Source of the DNA: CAYMPH01 sp964392365
GTDB taxonomy: Bacteria; Spirochaetota; UBA4802; UBA5550
Direction of reading: 5' to 3'
Length of the DNA stretch: 64,000 bases
Assembly (NCBI GenBank): GCA_964392365.1
Contig: CAYMPH010000003.1
Location: 1 to 64,000, forward strand
Below the pieces are notes generated by a model. That model saw only the letters and a program-made list of their open reading frames with translations. It did no database searches and was not told the DNA's origin. The position numbers were made by a program, and so were the translations under genes. Positions 28,094 through 37,288 of the stretch are shown piece by piece (positions within the stretch are counted from its first letter, which is position 1; each line of letters opens with the position of its first letter).

Positions 28094-28918
28094 CTACATA
28101 AACGGCACACCCATTGTAATTCCTGCAGAAAATCCCCTGTTGTTGTCAAGTAAATCCAGAAATAGAATATCGAGATTTAATTTGAAATTTTTATCCTGCA
28201 TGAAAATAATTCTGAAACCTGTATTGAGAACTCCCCTGTCATAATTATTCACACCGGATCTCGGATCTATGCTGTAGGAGTAATTGGCGAAGTCTGTAAT
28301 CCAGTGTAGATACCCCTTGAGATATTCAGGGGCAATATTTAGATCAAAACCCATTGAAAAATCTATATTTGCCAGCATGCTTTTTCTGAATGTGTAGCCA
28401 ACTACAATTGATGTTTCTGCAGGCCATGAAAATACTGAACCGCTGTAGGTATAAACGAAATACAGCTGACCTGCGAGTTCTGTAATATTCGGATTTTTAT
28501 TGTCGAAATTGATTATCTGAAAATTTCCGCCGATTGCTGCTGCAGATTGTCCCTTGCCGTAAAATCTCAATTTTATAGGCAGGATCATATCATGATATCC
28601 AGGAGTCTGGAAGTCAATAGTCATTCCTAATTCAAGCAGTCCGAATAGCTGAAACATAACCTTTGGAATATGGGACATGAAATCAGGATTTGTGCTGAAA
28701 TATGAATCTACAAAATGATATCCCCAATCCATTGAAAACCATTTGCTTTCCCAGCCGGTATTGGCATTAGGTGTGGATATATAGCCTGTTGCGCCTCCGA
28801 GAGACATGCTTTTGTAATTGGTTCCTATATATTGCTCATCGTCTTTTGATTCTTTTTCTGCAAAAGCAGAAACGCTCAGCAATGCTAATGTAAGAATAAT
28901 TGAGAAGATTCTTGCCAT
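28094..28918 (-). CDS. Putative outer-membrane beta-barrel protein
   Basis: A 274-residue exported protein with a signal peptide ending SAFAE (about 20). The start of the mature part has GATGYISTPNANTGW, resembling YjbH-type exopolysaccharide proteins. Strongly alternating aromatic and polar residues suggest a barrel. It ends in Met (GVPFM), not in the canonical Phe. A strong AGGAG site precedes it. The exact family is not settled. Confidence 0.6.
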   Translation of the reverse strand: MARIFSIILTLALLSVSAFAEKESKDDEQYIGTNYKSMSLGGATGYISTPNANTGWESKWFSMDWGYHFVDSYFSTNPDFMSHIPKVMFQLFGLLELGMTIDFQTPGYHDMILPIKLRFYGKGQSAAAIGGNFQIINFDNKNPNITELAGQLYFVYTYSGSVFSWPAETSIVVGYTFRKSMLANIDFSMGFDLNIAPEYLKGYLHWITDFANYSYSIDPRSGVNNYDRGVLNTGFRIIFMQDKNFKLNLDILFLDLLDNNRGFSAGITMGVPFM

Positions 28919-28961
28919 TCAAATTCTCCTGTTGGATGATATCTGACAATGTATACTCCTT

Positions 28962-28990
28962 AATAAAAAATATCAAATATATTTTTTATT
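28962..28990. repeat. AT-rich perfect inverted repeat
   Basis: AATAAAAAATAT and ATATTTTTTATT form a perfect 12-bp stem with a 5-nt loop, in the gap after the epimerase gene (minus strand). It could be a weak terminator for that operon, or part of the promoter of the outer-membrane gene. Confidence 0.4.
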
Positions 28991-29032
28991 GGAAATATAC
29001 AGATAAATACATACTGGAAGGTCATTGACCGC

Positions 29033-29983
29033 TTATATGTTTTTTTTGTAATAAGGCGACAATTTCAGAATCATTTTTCTTGCAATTGGTTTTGCCATTG
29101 GAACAAAATATTTTTTCCATCCGAGACAGGCTGCTATTTCCATTACAATGTCATCGAATGTCTTGCGCTGATATTTTAATATTTTTTGAGTTTCTCCGGA
29201 ATCGATCCAGTCAGTTGCATATTCTTCTTTACTGAATGCTTCTTCAGGAAGAGGACCGATTCCCATAGCTGTAAGAAGTCTTGCAAGATAATCCCTGTAT
29301 GTGACCTGGCAGTCTGCACCTCCGCCCACGAGCCATATTTTTTTCCAGACAGCATCTGTTTTTATGGCGTTTGTTATTGCAAGAGCAGCATCATCAGGGT
29401 GCATTGCTTCAATTCTGTTGTCGAGTCCAATCTTAAACATAATCGGATGAGGATCCCTCAGGCCGATAATCGGAACATCTGACAGTCTGAAAATGCACCA
29501 GTTTAAATCTGAAGCTGTAATAATTTTTTCACATTCTATCTTGTGTTCAGTGTATGGGTCAGTGGGATATATGGGATCATTAAGTTTTCTTGGCGGAGTT
29601 TTATGAAGAGTATGGCCGTATACATCAAATGTAGAAGTAAATAAAAGTTTCGGTCTGTTGTTTTGACATTCGCATGCTTTTACAATATTTTTTGTGCCGT
29701 TGATATTGACATCCCTTGCATATTCCGTGTTTTCATCGCTTTCAGGCGGAATAATTGCAGCAAGATGAATAACTGCATCCATGCCTGATATTGCTGATTT
29801 AAGGGAATCAAAGTCGCGGATGTCGCCCCATGCTATATCAATTTTTTTCCCGTATGATCGTGAAGTTTTTCTGTTTTTAGAATTATCGAGATCATAACAT
29901 CTGACAGTATGTCCTTGTCTCATCAGTTCAAAAATGACATGCGAACCGATGTTTCCAAATGATCCTGTAAGTAAAATTTTCAT
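29033..29983 (-). CDS. NAD-dependent epimerase/dehydratase-like protein
   Basis: A 316-residue short-chain-dehydrogenase-type protein. The start at 29983 (MKILLTGSFGNIG) is chosen because AAAGGAAT lies 8 nt before it, and the 16 residues upstream read poorly. It has the Rossmann motif GSFGNIGSH and AVIHLAA. The usual YxxxK appears as YTEHK. The substrate is unknown, perhaps a nucleotide sugar or lipid group. It follows a 4Fe-4S protein and a ferredoxin on the same strand, which is uncommon company. Confidence 0.82.
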   Translation of the reverse strand: MKILLTGSFGNIGSHVIFELMRQGHTVRCYDLDNSKNRKTSRSYGKKIDIAWGDIRDFDSLKSAISGMDAVIHLAAIIPPESDENTEYARDVNINGTKNIVKACECQNNRPKLLFTSTFDVYGHTLHKTPPRKLNDPIYPTDPYTEHKIECEKIITASDLNWCIFRLSDVPIIGLRDPHPIMFKIGLDNRIEAMHPDDAALAITNAIKTDAVWKKIWLVGGGADCQVTYRDYLARLLTAMGIGPLPEEAFSKEEYATDWIDSGETQKILKYQRKTFDDIVMEIAACLGWKKYFVPMAKPIARKMILKLSPYYKKNI

Positions 29984-30034
29984 TTTTTTATTCCTTTTAT
30001 TTTCTGCTGTTTTGTATATCAGCAGAGTCATTTT

Positions 30035-30286
30035 TTATTTTATTGAAATGGCTTTTTCCGGACAGATATCCACGCACTTCATACAGAGCGTGCACAATGT
30101 GGGCCACATTGTCTTAATGCTCCACTTCTGCGGATCGTATTTATCATTTTCCACGCCGAAAGTCTGATGGAGAAGAAACACAGCCGGACCGCATACTCTA
30201 AGGCATTTAGTGCATGTGCGCGGATCAATTCCTGATTCTCCTCCGCATTTGGACTGATCGACAATAATTGAAATTTTTTTTGCCAT
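30035..30286 (-). CDS. Small 4Fe-4S ferredoxin-like protein
   Basis: An 83-residue protein with Cys groups CGGES...CTKCLRVCGPA and CTLCMKCVDICPE, the second a standard [4Fe-4S] site. The start at 30286 (MAKKIS) gives a compact protein, with the ATG sitting 1 nt after the stop of the Fe-S gene upstream, so the two are coupled. It probably carries electrons for its partner at 30288-31157. Confidence 0.75.
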   Translation of the reverse strand: MAKKISIIVDQSKCGGESGIDPRTCTKCLRVCGPAVFLLHQTFGVENDKYDPQKWSIKTMWPTLCTLCMKCVDICPEKAISIK

Positions 30287-30287
30287 A

Positions 30288-31157
30288 TCAGTATTTTCCG
30301 GCGATTGCAGGTATTTCATCCCGCGGTGTGAGATAGAGTGCATTTTTTGAACAGACGTGCCTGCATACTCCGCATCCATAGCATTTATTTGTATCGATAA
30401 CAACATGCTCAAGAGCTTTATCGATGCTGATAGCTTCAAATGAACACATTTTAACGCATTTCATGCAGCCGGAACATTTTGAGATGTTGAGTTCAATAAT
30501 ATACTCAGCTTTATAAATTGATTTAATACCAAAATCAAGTCTGGGACGGATGCCTGCACATTCAGGATTTTCGCAGGAGCACAGGTTATTTATATACGGG
30601 AATGGTCCGAACCAGATAGTGCCTATATATCCTTTTAAATTGTGTTCTTTAAAACGTGCAATTGCTTCCTGTCTGCTCAGATGAAATTTTTCCTTATCTG
30701 GTATAAATCGGGGAAGTTTTTCAACAATTTCAGACATAACACCAAAGTTGATACAGCAGGATTCTTTAACGCCTCTTGACATATAGCGGCACATGCAGTT
30801 TTTCTCTATTATAGGCTCTGCAGCGCATTTTTCAAGTATTGCAATTCCATCCTCAAGCGGAACCACCTGGCCTATATGGCCTTCTGCCATAAAAGGGTTA
30901 GTGGGCGCATTGGTGCTGTGCAGCATCTTCTCAGCCATGCGTTTGACAAGCCTGCCTATAATAGGAATTCTGAGAGTATAACCGAGATTTGCAGGATCAA
31001 AGCCGTTTACCTTGCGGGCAGGAATCTGTTCAAAATTTGTATATTGTTCCATCAGAAAATCACGCAGATTGTGTTTTCTGGCAACTTCTTCAGTATAATG
31101 CCTGGCATTGAGATACCATTTTCCGCCAGCTCCATGTTTCATGCACAGATCGCACAT
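30288..31157 (-). CDS. 4Fe-4S binding oxidoreductase-like protein
   Basis: A 289-residue protein with several Cys motifs: N-terminal MCDLCMKHG, CMCRYMSRGVKESCC (about 122-136), CSCENPEC (about 195), and two ferredoxin sites CSGCMKCVKMC and CYGCGVCRHVC near the end. Similar proteins occur in anaerobes, often with unknown role. It is the first gene of a three-gene unit with the small ferredoxin and an epimerase-like protein. Electron donation to an unidentified partner is inferred. Confidence 0.75.
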   Translation of the reverse strand: MCDLCMKHGAGGKWYLNARHYTEEVARKHNLRDFLMEQYTNFEQIPARKVNGFDPANLGYTLRIPIIGRLVKRMAEKMLHSTNAPTNPFMAEGHIGQVVPLEDGIAILEKCAAEPIIEKNCMCRYMSRGVKESCCINFGVMSEIVEKLPRFIPDKEKFHLSRQEAIARFKEHNLKGYIGTIWFGPFPYINNLCSCENPECAGIRPRLDFGIKSIYKAEYIIELNISKCSGCMKCVKMCSFEAISIDKALEHVVIDTNKCYGCGVCRHVCSKNALYLTPRDEIPAIAGKY

Positions 31158-31275
31158 ATTCGGCTCCCTGAATTTATAATTTTATAATAATATATATGAT
31201 CAGTAGGTTTTTTATATATTTATTAAACGGTCAATTGTATTTTGTAAATTTTGTTCTGTAATTTATTTATTTTTT

Positions 31276-31303
31276 CAAAAAAAAACCGGGTTTTTTCCGA
31301 TAA
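31276..31303 (+). promoter_or_regulatory. Possible sigma-28 promoter for motAB
   Basis: TCCGATAA at 31296-31303 matches the -10 octamer of FliA promoters (GCCGATAA), with an A-rich CAAAAAAA at the -35 position about 12 nt before. The same octamer occurs in the strong flgM promoter at 49901-49927. It is 52 bp before motA. The -35 match is poor. Confidence 0.5.
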
Positions 31304-31354
31304 TAAAGACAGGATCTTTTTTATAACAATTTACCTATTAATGAGAGATAATTT

Positions 31355-32161
31355 ATGGCTGCAAAAAAAGGCTTAAGCAAACCGGGTTCTGACCCATCGC
31401 TTATCATGGGGCTGGGAATCGGCTTTGGCGGAATTATCGTTGGATATATACTTGAAGGGGGTTCGCCGCTCTCCCTTCTGGGCCTGAGTGCCTTTATAAT
31501 CATCGTTGGCGGTGTTGTTGGGGCCCTTACGGTATCCTTCAGCCTGAAACATGTATTGTCGATTCCTGCTGTCATGAAAGACTCGATGAATGCGGCTCTG
31601 GCTCCATCAAAAGAAATGGCCATGTTATTGATAACTTTTGCAGAAAAAGCAAGAAGGGAAGGTTTGCTGAGTCTTGAGGAGGATATTGAATCCCTGAATG
31701 ACCCGTTTTTACAGAAGGGTGTCAAGCTCATAGTTGACGGTACCGACCCGGAGATAGTCAAGGGTACGCTTGAAAATGATATATACCTTTTCGAGGAGAG
31801 GAAAAAAGAGGAGATTGAGCTTTTCGCTCAGGCGGGCGGATTTTGTCCTACAATGGGAATCATCGGAACAGTTACCGGTCTTGTACTGGTTCTCGGGAAC
31901 CTCGGTGGAGATGCCGCAGCTCTCGGTCACTCTATTGCAGCTGCTTTTATTGCAACCCTTTACGGTATCGGGTTCGCGAACCTTGTATTTCTTCCTGTTG
32001 CAAACAAGCTGAAGATGAAAATGAAGCTTGAAATCCTTGGAAAAGAATTTGCATTAATTGGAATGAGGTCGCTTCAGACAGGAGACAACCCGTCTCTTAT
32101 CAAAGATAAACTCCAGTCTTTCCTTGAAGAGAAGATAGACAGCGGTGAAGCTGCTGAGTAA
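31355..32161 (+). CDS. motA: Flagellar stator protein MotA
   Basis: A 268-residue stator subunit with four membrane helices (about 15-40, 45-65, 150-175, 185-210) and cytoplasmic loops. The conserved TMGIIGTVTGLVLVL region, with the second Pro-containing helix, marks it. It forms the ion channel with MotB and pushes on FliG. The motB gene follows by 29 nt. Confidence 0.96.
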   Translation: MAAKKGLSKPGSDPSLIMGLGIGFGGIIVGYILEGGSPLSLLGLSAFIIIVGGVVGALTVSFSLKHVLSIPAVMKDSMNAALAPSKEMAMLLITFAEKARREGLLSLEEDIESLNDPFLQKGVKLIVDGTDPEIVKGTLENDIYLFEERKKEEIELFAQAGGFCPTMGIIGTVTGLVLVLGNLGGDAAALGHSIAAAFIATLYGIGFANLVFLPVANKLKMKMKLEILGKEFALIGMRSLQTGDNPSLIKDKLQSFLEEKIDSGEAAE

Positions 32162-32190
32162 AAATTGAATAGAATAAAATAGAGAAAAAA

Positions 32191-32976
32191 ATGCCAAAGA
32201 AAAAAGCTGAAGCTGAAAAGGAAAATGCGGAACGGTGGCTCCTTACATATGCAGACATGATTACACTTCTCATGCTGTTTTTTATAGTTCTGTATTCAAT
32301 GAGCTCTGTTAATCCTGCCAAATTTATGGAGCTTTCTGCTGGTCTTGAAGCTGCATTCAGCGGAGGGTCCAGCTTTATTTTTCCCGGAGCATCGTCTGCT
32401 TCCAGGGGATTAATGGAATTCAGCGGCAAATATACAAGCGGTAAACGCAAAGGGCAGGAGACAAGACCGTCTGCAAAATTGAAAAAAACCAAAGCTCTGT
32501 TTAAAACAGAAATTGAAGCAAGAAATGCAATGGTACGTGAAGATGAAAGAGGACTTGTAATTACACTTGCAAGTGATATGTATTTTGAACAGGGAAGCGC
32601 TGTGCTCGAAGGAAATGTCAGGAGCGTCCTGAAAAAAGTTTCGAGCGTTGTTAATTCCATGCCCAATTTTGTCCGGATCGAAGGTCACACTGATAATGCA
32701 CGCGCCGGTAAAACGGCTTATGAAACAAACTGGGAGCTTTCCTCAGCCAGAAGCATTAATGTTCTTCGTTATATGATACAGGAAGAAGGTGTTAATCCCA
32801 AAAAGCTTTCTGCAGTTGCATTCGGGGAATCGCGTCCTATTGATGATAATGACACTGTTGAAGGTAAAGCATATAACAGACGCGTTGATATAGTAATTTT
32901 GAATGAAAAGATGCTCGATGAAAAAAGCAGTAATCCTAAAATTGAAAGGCCTTTACCTGATGAGGAGTGGAGATAA
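32191..32976 (+). CDS. motB: Flagellar stator protein MotB
   Basis: A 261-residue protein with one membrane helix carrying the ion-binding Asp at about residue 22 (TYADMITLLMLFF). A plug and linker follow, then an OmpA-like peptidoglycan-binding domain with EGHTDNARAGKT (about 166-178) and SSARSINVLRYM. It anchors the stator to the cell wall. The gene ends 20 nt before a bidirectional terminator. Confidence 0.96.
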   Translation: MPKKKAEAEKENAERWLLTYADMITLLMLFFIVLYSMSSVNPAKFMELSAGLEAAFSGGSSFIFPGASSASRGLMEFSGKYTSGKRKGQETRPSAKLKKTKALFKTEIEARNAMVREDERGLVITLASDMYFEQGSAVLEGNVRSVLKKVSSVVNSMPNFVRIEGHTDNARAGKTAYETNWELSSARSINVLRYMIQEEGVNPKKLSAVAFGESRPIDDNDTVEGKAYNRRVDIVILNEKMLDEKSSNPKIERPLPDEEWR

Positions 32977-32996
32977 AATTTTTCTGACACGAAACG

Positions 32997-33024
32997 AACG
33001 CCGGCTTTTTTAACCGGCGTTTTT
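32997..33024. terminator. Bidirectional intrinsic terminator
   Basis: AACGCCGG and CCGGCGTT form an 8-bp GC stem with a 9-nt loop, with a T-run after it. It separates motB from the convergent lipoprotein gene. Confidence 0.8.
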
Positions 33025-33033
33025 GTTATATTA

Positions 33034-33567
33034 TTATTCCAGACTTTTTAAAAACACAGCTTTCTCATCAGAGCTTATTCTTATCTGATATGAAAAATTT
33101 TCACCTGTAAAAGGGGTGAATCTTATTCTATAGACAGATTTTGAATCGAGCTTTTTAATCGGATCATCATCAGACGAACATACTGTAATGTCTCTGGACC
33201 TGTCCCATTGCTGATCATAATTTTTACCAATCTCGGAAAACGTGTATTTATCTTTGCCTGCTTTAAAATTTGTAATATTCAGCGCCTTTTCCAGAGTAAA
33301 ATATGTTTTTAAAACTACCTGCTTTTTCCCGAAACTGTCGGCAAACGCTGTAGCAGATATGGAAACTTTCAGGCATTTTACCGGCTTTTCCAGCTTAAAA
33401 TAGGTTTCATAGGCATTTGTGCCGTCTATTTTTTCTTTTGAAACAATAATGTCCTTTGATTCACCTTTTTCATTAAAATTGAATTTATAAGCATATTCCT
33501 GGCCGGTTTTACAGGAAAATATGAAGATAATTGAATACAGAATCAGAAAAACGGATATTTTTTTCAT
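33034..33567 (-). CDS. Putative lipoprotein
   Basis: A 177-residue protein with a lipoprotein signal: MKKISVFLILYSIIFIFSC with the lipobox FSC at about residue 19. The mature part is mostly beta, with Lys- and Asp-rich loops. No conserved domain is recognised. It is monocistronic and faces motB. Confidence 0.75.
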   Translation of the reverse strand: MKKISVFLILYSIIFIFSCKTGQEYAYKFNFNEKGESKDIIVSKEKIDGTNAYETYFKLEKPVKCLKVSISATAFADSFGKKQVVLKTYFTLEKALNITNFKAGKDKYTFSEIGKNYDQQWDRSRDITVCSSDDDPIKKLDSKSVYRIRFTPFTGENFSYQIRISSDEKAVFLKSLE

Positions 33568-33731
33568 GGTTTACCTTTTGTATTTTTTTATATAGTAAAA
33601 AAAATTTTCTTGCCTTGTTCAGCAGTAATTAAGAAAAGTATAAGTTCGTTAAATTTGCAATAACTTTTACTGTTCGGTCTATTCATTGCTGTTTTGCAGC
33701 CGAAGACTTTATCTCAGGTTAAAAATACTAT

Positions 33732-36479
33732 ATGTTCCTAAAATCTATGGAAATGTTCGGCTTTAAGTCTTTTGCCGACAGAACTCTTATTGAATTCCTC
33801 CCAGGGGTTACTATAGTTGTGGGCCCGAACGGCTGCGGCAAGTCCAATGTAGTTGATTCAATAAAATGGGTTCTTGGCGAAAAGCAGGCTAAAAATATCC
33901 GCGGCGAAACCATGGAGGATGTAATATTCTCAGGAACGGACGACCGCAAACCGTTATCTCTTGCTGAAGTTTCCATTACAATTGATAATGCCAACAGAAT
34001 ACTTGATATTGAATCAGATTCGGTTACTGTCGCAAGAAGGGTTTTCCGTGACGGCGAATCCGAGTATTTGATAAATAAATCCCCGGTACGTCTTAAAGAT
34101 ATTGAAAAGCTTTTTATGGATACAGGAATCGGCAAATCGGCCTATTCTGTAATGGAACAGGGCAAGATGGATCTGATTCTCTCTACAAGGGCTGAGGACA
34201 GAAGATATCTGTTCGAAGAAGCTGCAGGCATTTCAAGATATAAAATGCAGAAAAAGGAATCTCTGCGCAAGCTCCATGATACAGGCGATAATCTTGAAAG
34301 AATAAATGACATCATCGGAGAGATTGAAAGGGAAAAGGATTTCAAATCAAAACAGGCTGATAAAACAAAAATTTATCTGCAGCTGAAATCAGAGATGATT
34401 GAGCTTGATGTTAAGATTAATATTGTGAAATACAGGGATATTGCAAAAAAACAGGAAAAGCTTCAGGTCGATATCAATAAACTTAAAGAACAGAGGGAAG
34501 CTGCTTCTGCGAGGGTTTCTTCTATATCTGCAGAAAATGAAAAAGATGATAAAAGAAAAAATGATATACAGCTGCAGCTCTTTGAGCAGGAGAAAAAGCT
34601 GCACGCATATAAAATCAGGGTCGAGGATATTGACCAGAAAACTGAAAGAAACAGAAAGCTTATTGAAGAACAGCGTTTAAGAAAAGAATCTATTGATTTA
34701 AAAATAAAAGAAAGAAGCTCAAGCCTGAAATCACTCATTGAAGAAAAAGCAAAGAATGAGGAATCCGGTGTTGAAATAAGACGCAAAATAAATGAAGACC
34801 GTGAAAAACTCACCGAACTGTTTGAAACAAGAAAATCAAAACTTGACTCAATACATAAGTCGAGAGATAAAATTGAGGAAAACAAAAGGGAAATTTCAGA
34901 TAGCGAAAAAAGAACAAGAGAGCTAAGGCATGAACTTGAACTTGTAATCAAAAGACTCATCGACGCTATAGACAAAAGAAAAGCCGAGATGATTGATTCT
35001 GAAACTGAAAGGCAGAATGTAAGAAACAGAATTAACGGCAGCATAACTGATATTGAATCAAATCTGAGAAAGGCGATTAATAGTCTTGAATCTTCAATGA
35101 CGGAAGACGCGCTTTCTGTTCTCAGAAAAATTGATATAAATTCACTCGCATCAGATATCGGAAAGTTTGAAAGCTACGAAGACGGATTCAGATCTATTCT
35201 TTTCGATAAAGCAGGTATTCACGCTGAAAAAGAAAGACTTGATACTGATATTTCATCCAACATGAAAAAAGTTGAAACTCTCAGGGACGATATATCATCA
35301 CTTGAAAAATATATCAATGATGAGCAGTCCCGCCTTGAAAATGTAAATGAGATGATTACCAGGGTTGAGAAAGACCTTTCAAGAAATGAAAATGAAAGAG
35401 ACTGGATTGAAAAGCATCTGCAGTCGCTTTCACATCAGATAAAGGATATTGAAAAGCAGATAGAAAACCACAGGGAAGAGATTGTGCGATCTGAAAAAAC
35501 TGCAGAAAATCTTGCATCTGAAATAAAAGAGTGGGAAGAAAGACTCATTGAATTCAGCGAAAGAAGCAGCTCTCTGGTTGGAAGCATAAGCGAACTTGCT
35601 TCTAAAAGAACTGAGCTTGATTCAAAAATTCACGAAAGAAAAAATGTTTCCAGAAAAGACGAGGAAGAGCTGCAGAAGCTTCAGGAAAGAATAAGCGCGC
35701 TTGACAGAAACCTCGTGGAAATGATTTTCAGGAAAAACACGATAGAAGACACTCTCTGGACAGAATACGAGAAGAAAGTCTCGGATACAGCATCAATGAA
35801 AATAGAAGAATCCGAGCTGCCTGCATTTCAGGAAAAAATTCAGGGTGTTAAGAAAAAAATACAGGACCTCGGTCCGATCAATAATCTTGCGATCGAGGAA
35901 TATAAAGATCTTAAGAAGAGATTCGAATACTATATTTCTCAAAGAGATGATATTGAAAAAGCCAGACAGGATATACTTTCTGTAATTGAAGATATAAATA
36001 AAACTTCTGTTGAAATGTTTTTATCCACCTTCATGGAAATTCAGAAAAACTTTTCCGATGTTTTCAAGAGACTCTTCGAGGGCGGAGATGCATCAGTATC
36101 TCTCGCAGATCCTGAAAATGTTCTTGAAACAGGAATTGATATTATGGTGCGCCCTCCGGGTAAAAAGCCGAAGAATATCAATCTCCTCTCAGGAGGGGAA
36201 AGAGCATTAACTGCAATAGCGCTTTTATTCGCAACCTATATGGTCAGGCCGTCGCCATTCTGCTTTCTTGATGAGATAGATGCGCCTCTTGATGAGGAAA
36301 ATATCGGCAGGTTCGTTAAGATGATGAAGGAATTCGCCAGAAGCACACAGTTTGTCATTGTAACACACAATAAAAAAACAATGAGCATAGGCGAATCAAT
36401 CTACGGCGTTACAATGGAAGAACCCGGCGTATCCAAGGTCGTTTCTCTGAAAATGGAAAAATCAGAACCTAAAAAGTAG
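33732..36479 (+). CDS. smc: Chromosome segregation protein SMC (short form)
   Basis: A 915-residue SMC-type ATPase. Walker A is GPNGCGKSN (about 32-40), the signature is LLSGGERALTA (about 820), and Walker B is FCFLDEIDAPLDEENIG (about 847). Two coiled-coil arms lie between. Most bacterial SMCs are about 1,170 residues. Here the middle (about 410-500) is helical and lacks the glycine-rich globular hinge I would expect. Shortened SMC proteins are known in spirochaetes. It would compact and segregate the chromosome. Confidence 0.88.
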   Translation: MFLKSMEMFGFKSFADRTLIEFLPGVTIVVGPNGCGKSNVVDSIKWVLGEKQAKNIRGETMEDVIFSGTDDRKPLSLAEVSITIDNANRILDIESDSVTVARRVFRDGESEYLINKSPVRLKDIEKLFMDTGIGKSAYSVMEQGKMDLILSTRAEDRRYLFEEAAGISRYKMQKKESLRKLHDTGDNLERINDIIGEIEREKDFKSKQADKTKIYLQLKSEMIELDVKINIVKYRDIAKKQEKLQVDINKLKEQREAASARVSSISAENEKDDKRKNDIQLQLFEQEKKLHAYKIRVEDIDQKTERNRKLIEEQRLRKESIDLKIKERSSSLKSLIEEKAKNEESGVEIRRKINEDREKLTELFETRKSKLDSIHKSRDKIEENKREISDSEKRTRELRHELELVIKRLIDAIDKRKAEMIDSETERQNVRNRINGSITDIESNLRKAINSLESSMTEDALSVLRKIDINSLASDIGKFESYEDGFRSILFDKAGIHAEKERLDTDISSNMKKVETLRDDISSLEKYINDEQSRLENVNEMITRVEKDLSRNENERDWIEKHLQSLSHQIKDIEKQIENHREEIVRSEKTAENLASEIKEWEERLIEFSERSSSLVGSISELASKRTELDSKIHERKNVSRKDEEELQKLQERISALDRNLVEMIFRKNTIEDTLWTEYEKKVSDTASMKIEESELPAFQEKIQGVKKKIQDLGPINNLAIEEYKDLKKRFEYYISQRDDIEKARQDILSVIEDINKTSVEMFLSTFMEIQKNFSDVFKRLFEGGDASVSLADPENVLETGIDIMVRPPGKKPKNINLLSGGERALTAIALLFATYMVRPSPFCFLDEIDAPLDEENIGRFVKMMKEFARSTQFVIVTHNKKTMSIGESIYGVTMEEPGVSKVVSLKMEKSEPKK

Positions 36480-36501
36480 CTCCTATCCCGATAATTATTC
36501 C

Positions 36502-36530
36502 TTGACAAATTATTCATAAATTTATACATT
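36502..36530 (+). promoter_or_regulatory. Sigma-70 promoter, with a sigma-28-like octamer upstream
   Basis: TTGACA at 36502-36507 and TACATT at 36525-36530 are separated by 17 bp, giving a good vegetative promoter 69 bp before the next start. In addition CCCGATAA at 36487-36494 resembles a FliA -10 with TAAAAAGT 9 nt before, 2 nt tighter than the usual 11. So this gene might also be in the late flagellar set. Confidence 0.5.
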
Positions 36531-36598
36531 ATCAGAGCATAATCAATTCTGCCCAGTAATTGGATTATGTCTCTTTACAACACAAAGGAGGGTGTAAA

Positions 36599-37165
36599 AT
36601 GAAAGTATCTATTGATGGAATCCTCGGCTCCGCAAGGAAGATTAACAGCCAGAGGGAAAGTTTTGAGGGTGAGCCTGATAAAAAGGCTAAAGAAGTTAAA
36701 AAAGATTCTATTTCAATCAGCAAACGACTCGACACGAGAATTGACTCAATTGAAACAGAATTCCGCACGCTTCAGAATTCATTAACAAAAAATCAGATTA
36801 TACGCCAGGGTCTTGAGCAGATTGCAACAGATATTACTGCAGGCGGAAAAAATGTTCAGGAAATTATTGAAAGCGTTAAGTTTGAAGGAGCGCCGGTACT
36901 AAAAGAACTATCGAAAGAAAAAATTACAAGTGAAAAAGTTACAGAGAAAGCTTCTGAAAACAATGAGAAGATTTCCAAAGACATCAACAGCATTAAAAAA
37001 CTTCAGGTAGAGGCAGACAATATAATGGCTTCAAATCTGACGGTTGGGGACAAGGCAGAATCTCTAACTAAAAACATCGGTTCAATCTTTACAAACGCAC
37101 CAGCCGGCAGCCTTGACGGTATCACGAATCTTCAGGCTGACAAGGTAATGAGACTTATCAAGTAG
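36599..37165 (+). CDS. Conserved-looking coiled-coil protein of unknown function
   Basis: A 188-residue, Lys/Glu/Ser-rich protein beginning MKVSIDGILGSARKI. The start at 36599 is fixed by AAAGGAGG 7 nt upstream; 13 further residues in frame upstream are not coding. Mostly helical and with no signal peptide or membrane segment. The centre (about 40-80) has a coiled-coil pattern. It has its own promoter and a terminator. Because a sigma-28-like element precedes it, a motility role is possible, though not shown. Confidence 0.75.
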   Translation: MKVSIDGILGSARKINSQRESFEGEPDKKAKEVKKDSISISKRLDTRIDSIETEFRTLQNSLTKNQIIRQGLEQIATDITAGGKNVQEIIESVKFEGAPVLKELSKEKITSEKVTEKASENNEKISKDINSIKKLQVEADNIMASNLTVGDKAESLTKNIGSIFTNAPAGSLDGITNLQADKVMRLIK

Positions 37166-37187
37166 TAATTTGAAATTTAAAATAATT

Positions 37188-37217
37188 AAAAAAGCCTGCA
37201 GATTTGCAGGCTTTTTT
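37188..37217. terminator. Intrinsic terminator
   Basis: AAAAAAGCCTGCA pairs with TGCAGGCTTTTTT over a 4-nt loop: a strong stem and a T-run, 23 nt past the stop of the coiled-coil protein gene. Confidence 0.9.
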
Positions 37218-37288
37218 TATATACACTGGAAATTTTAAGGTTGTTATAATTTACAGCTGTTAACGATTGAATTAAAACATTTTTTCTC

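Noticed and set aside
34463..35044. Long Ser/Leu-rich minus-strand frame inside smc
   Set aside because: It lies wholly opposite the coiled-coil part of smc. Its odd composition mirrors Lys/Glu codons read in reverse, and it has no own ribosome site.
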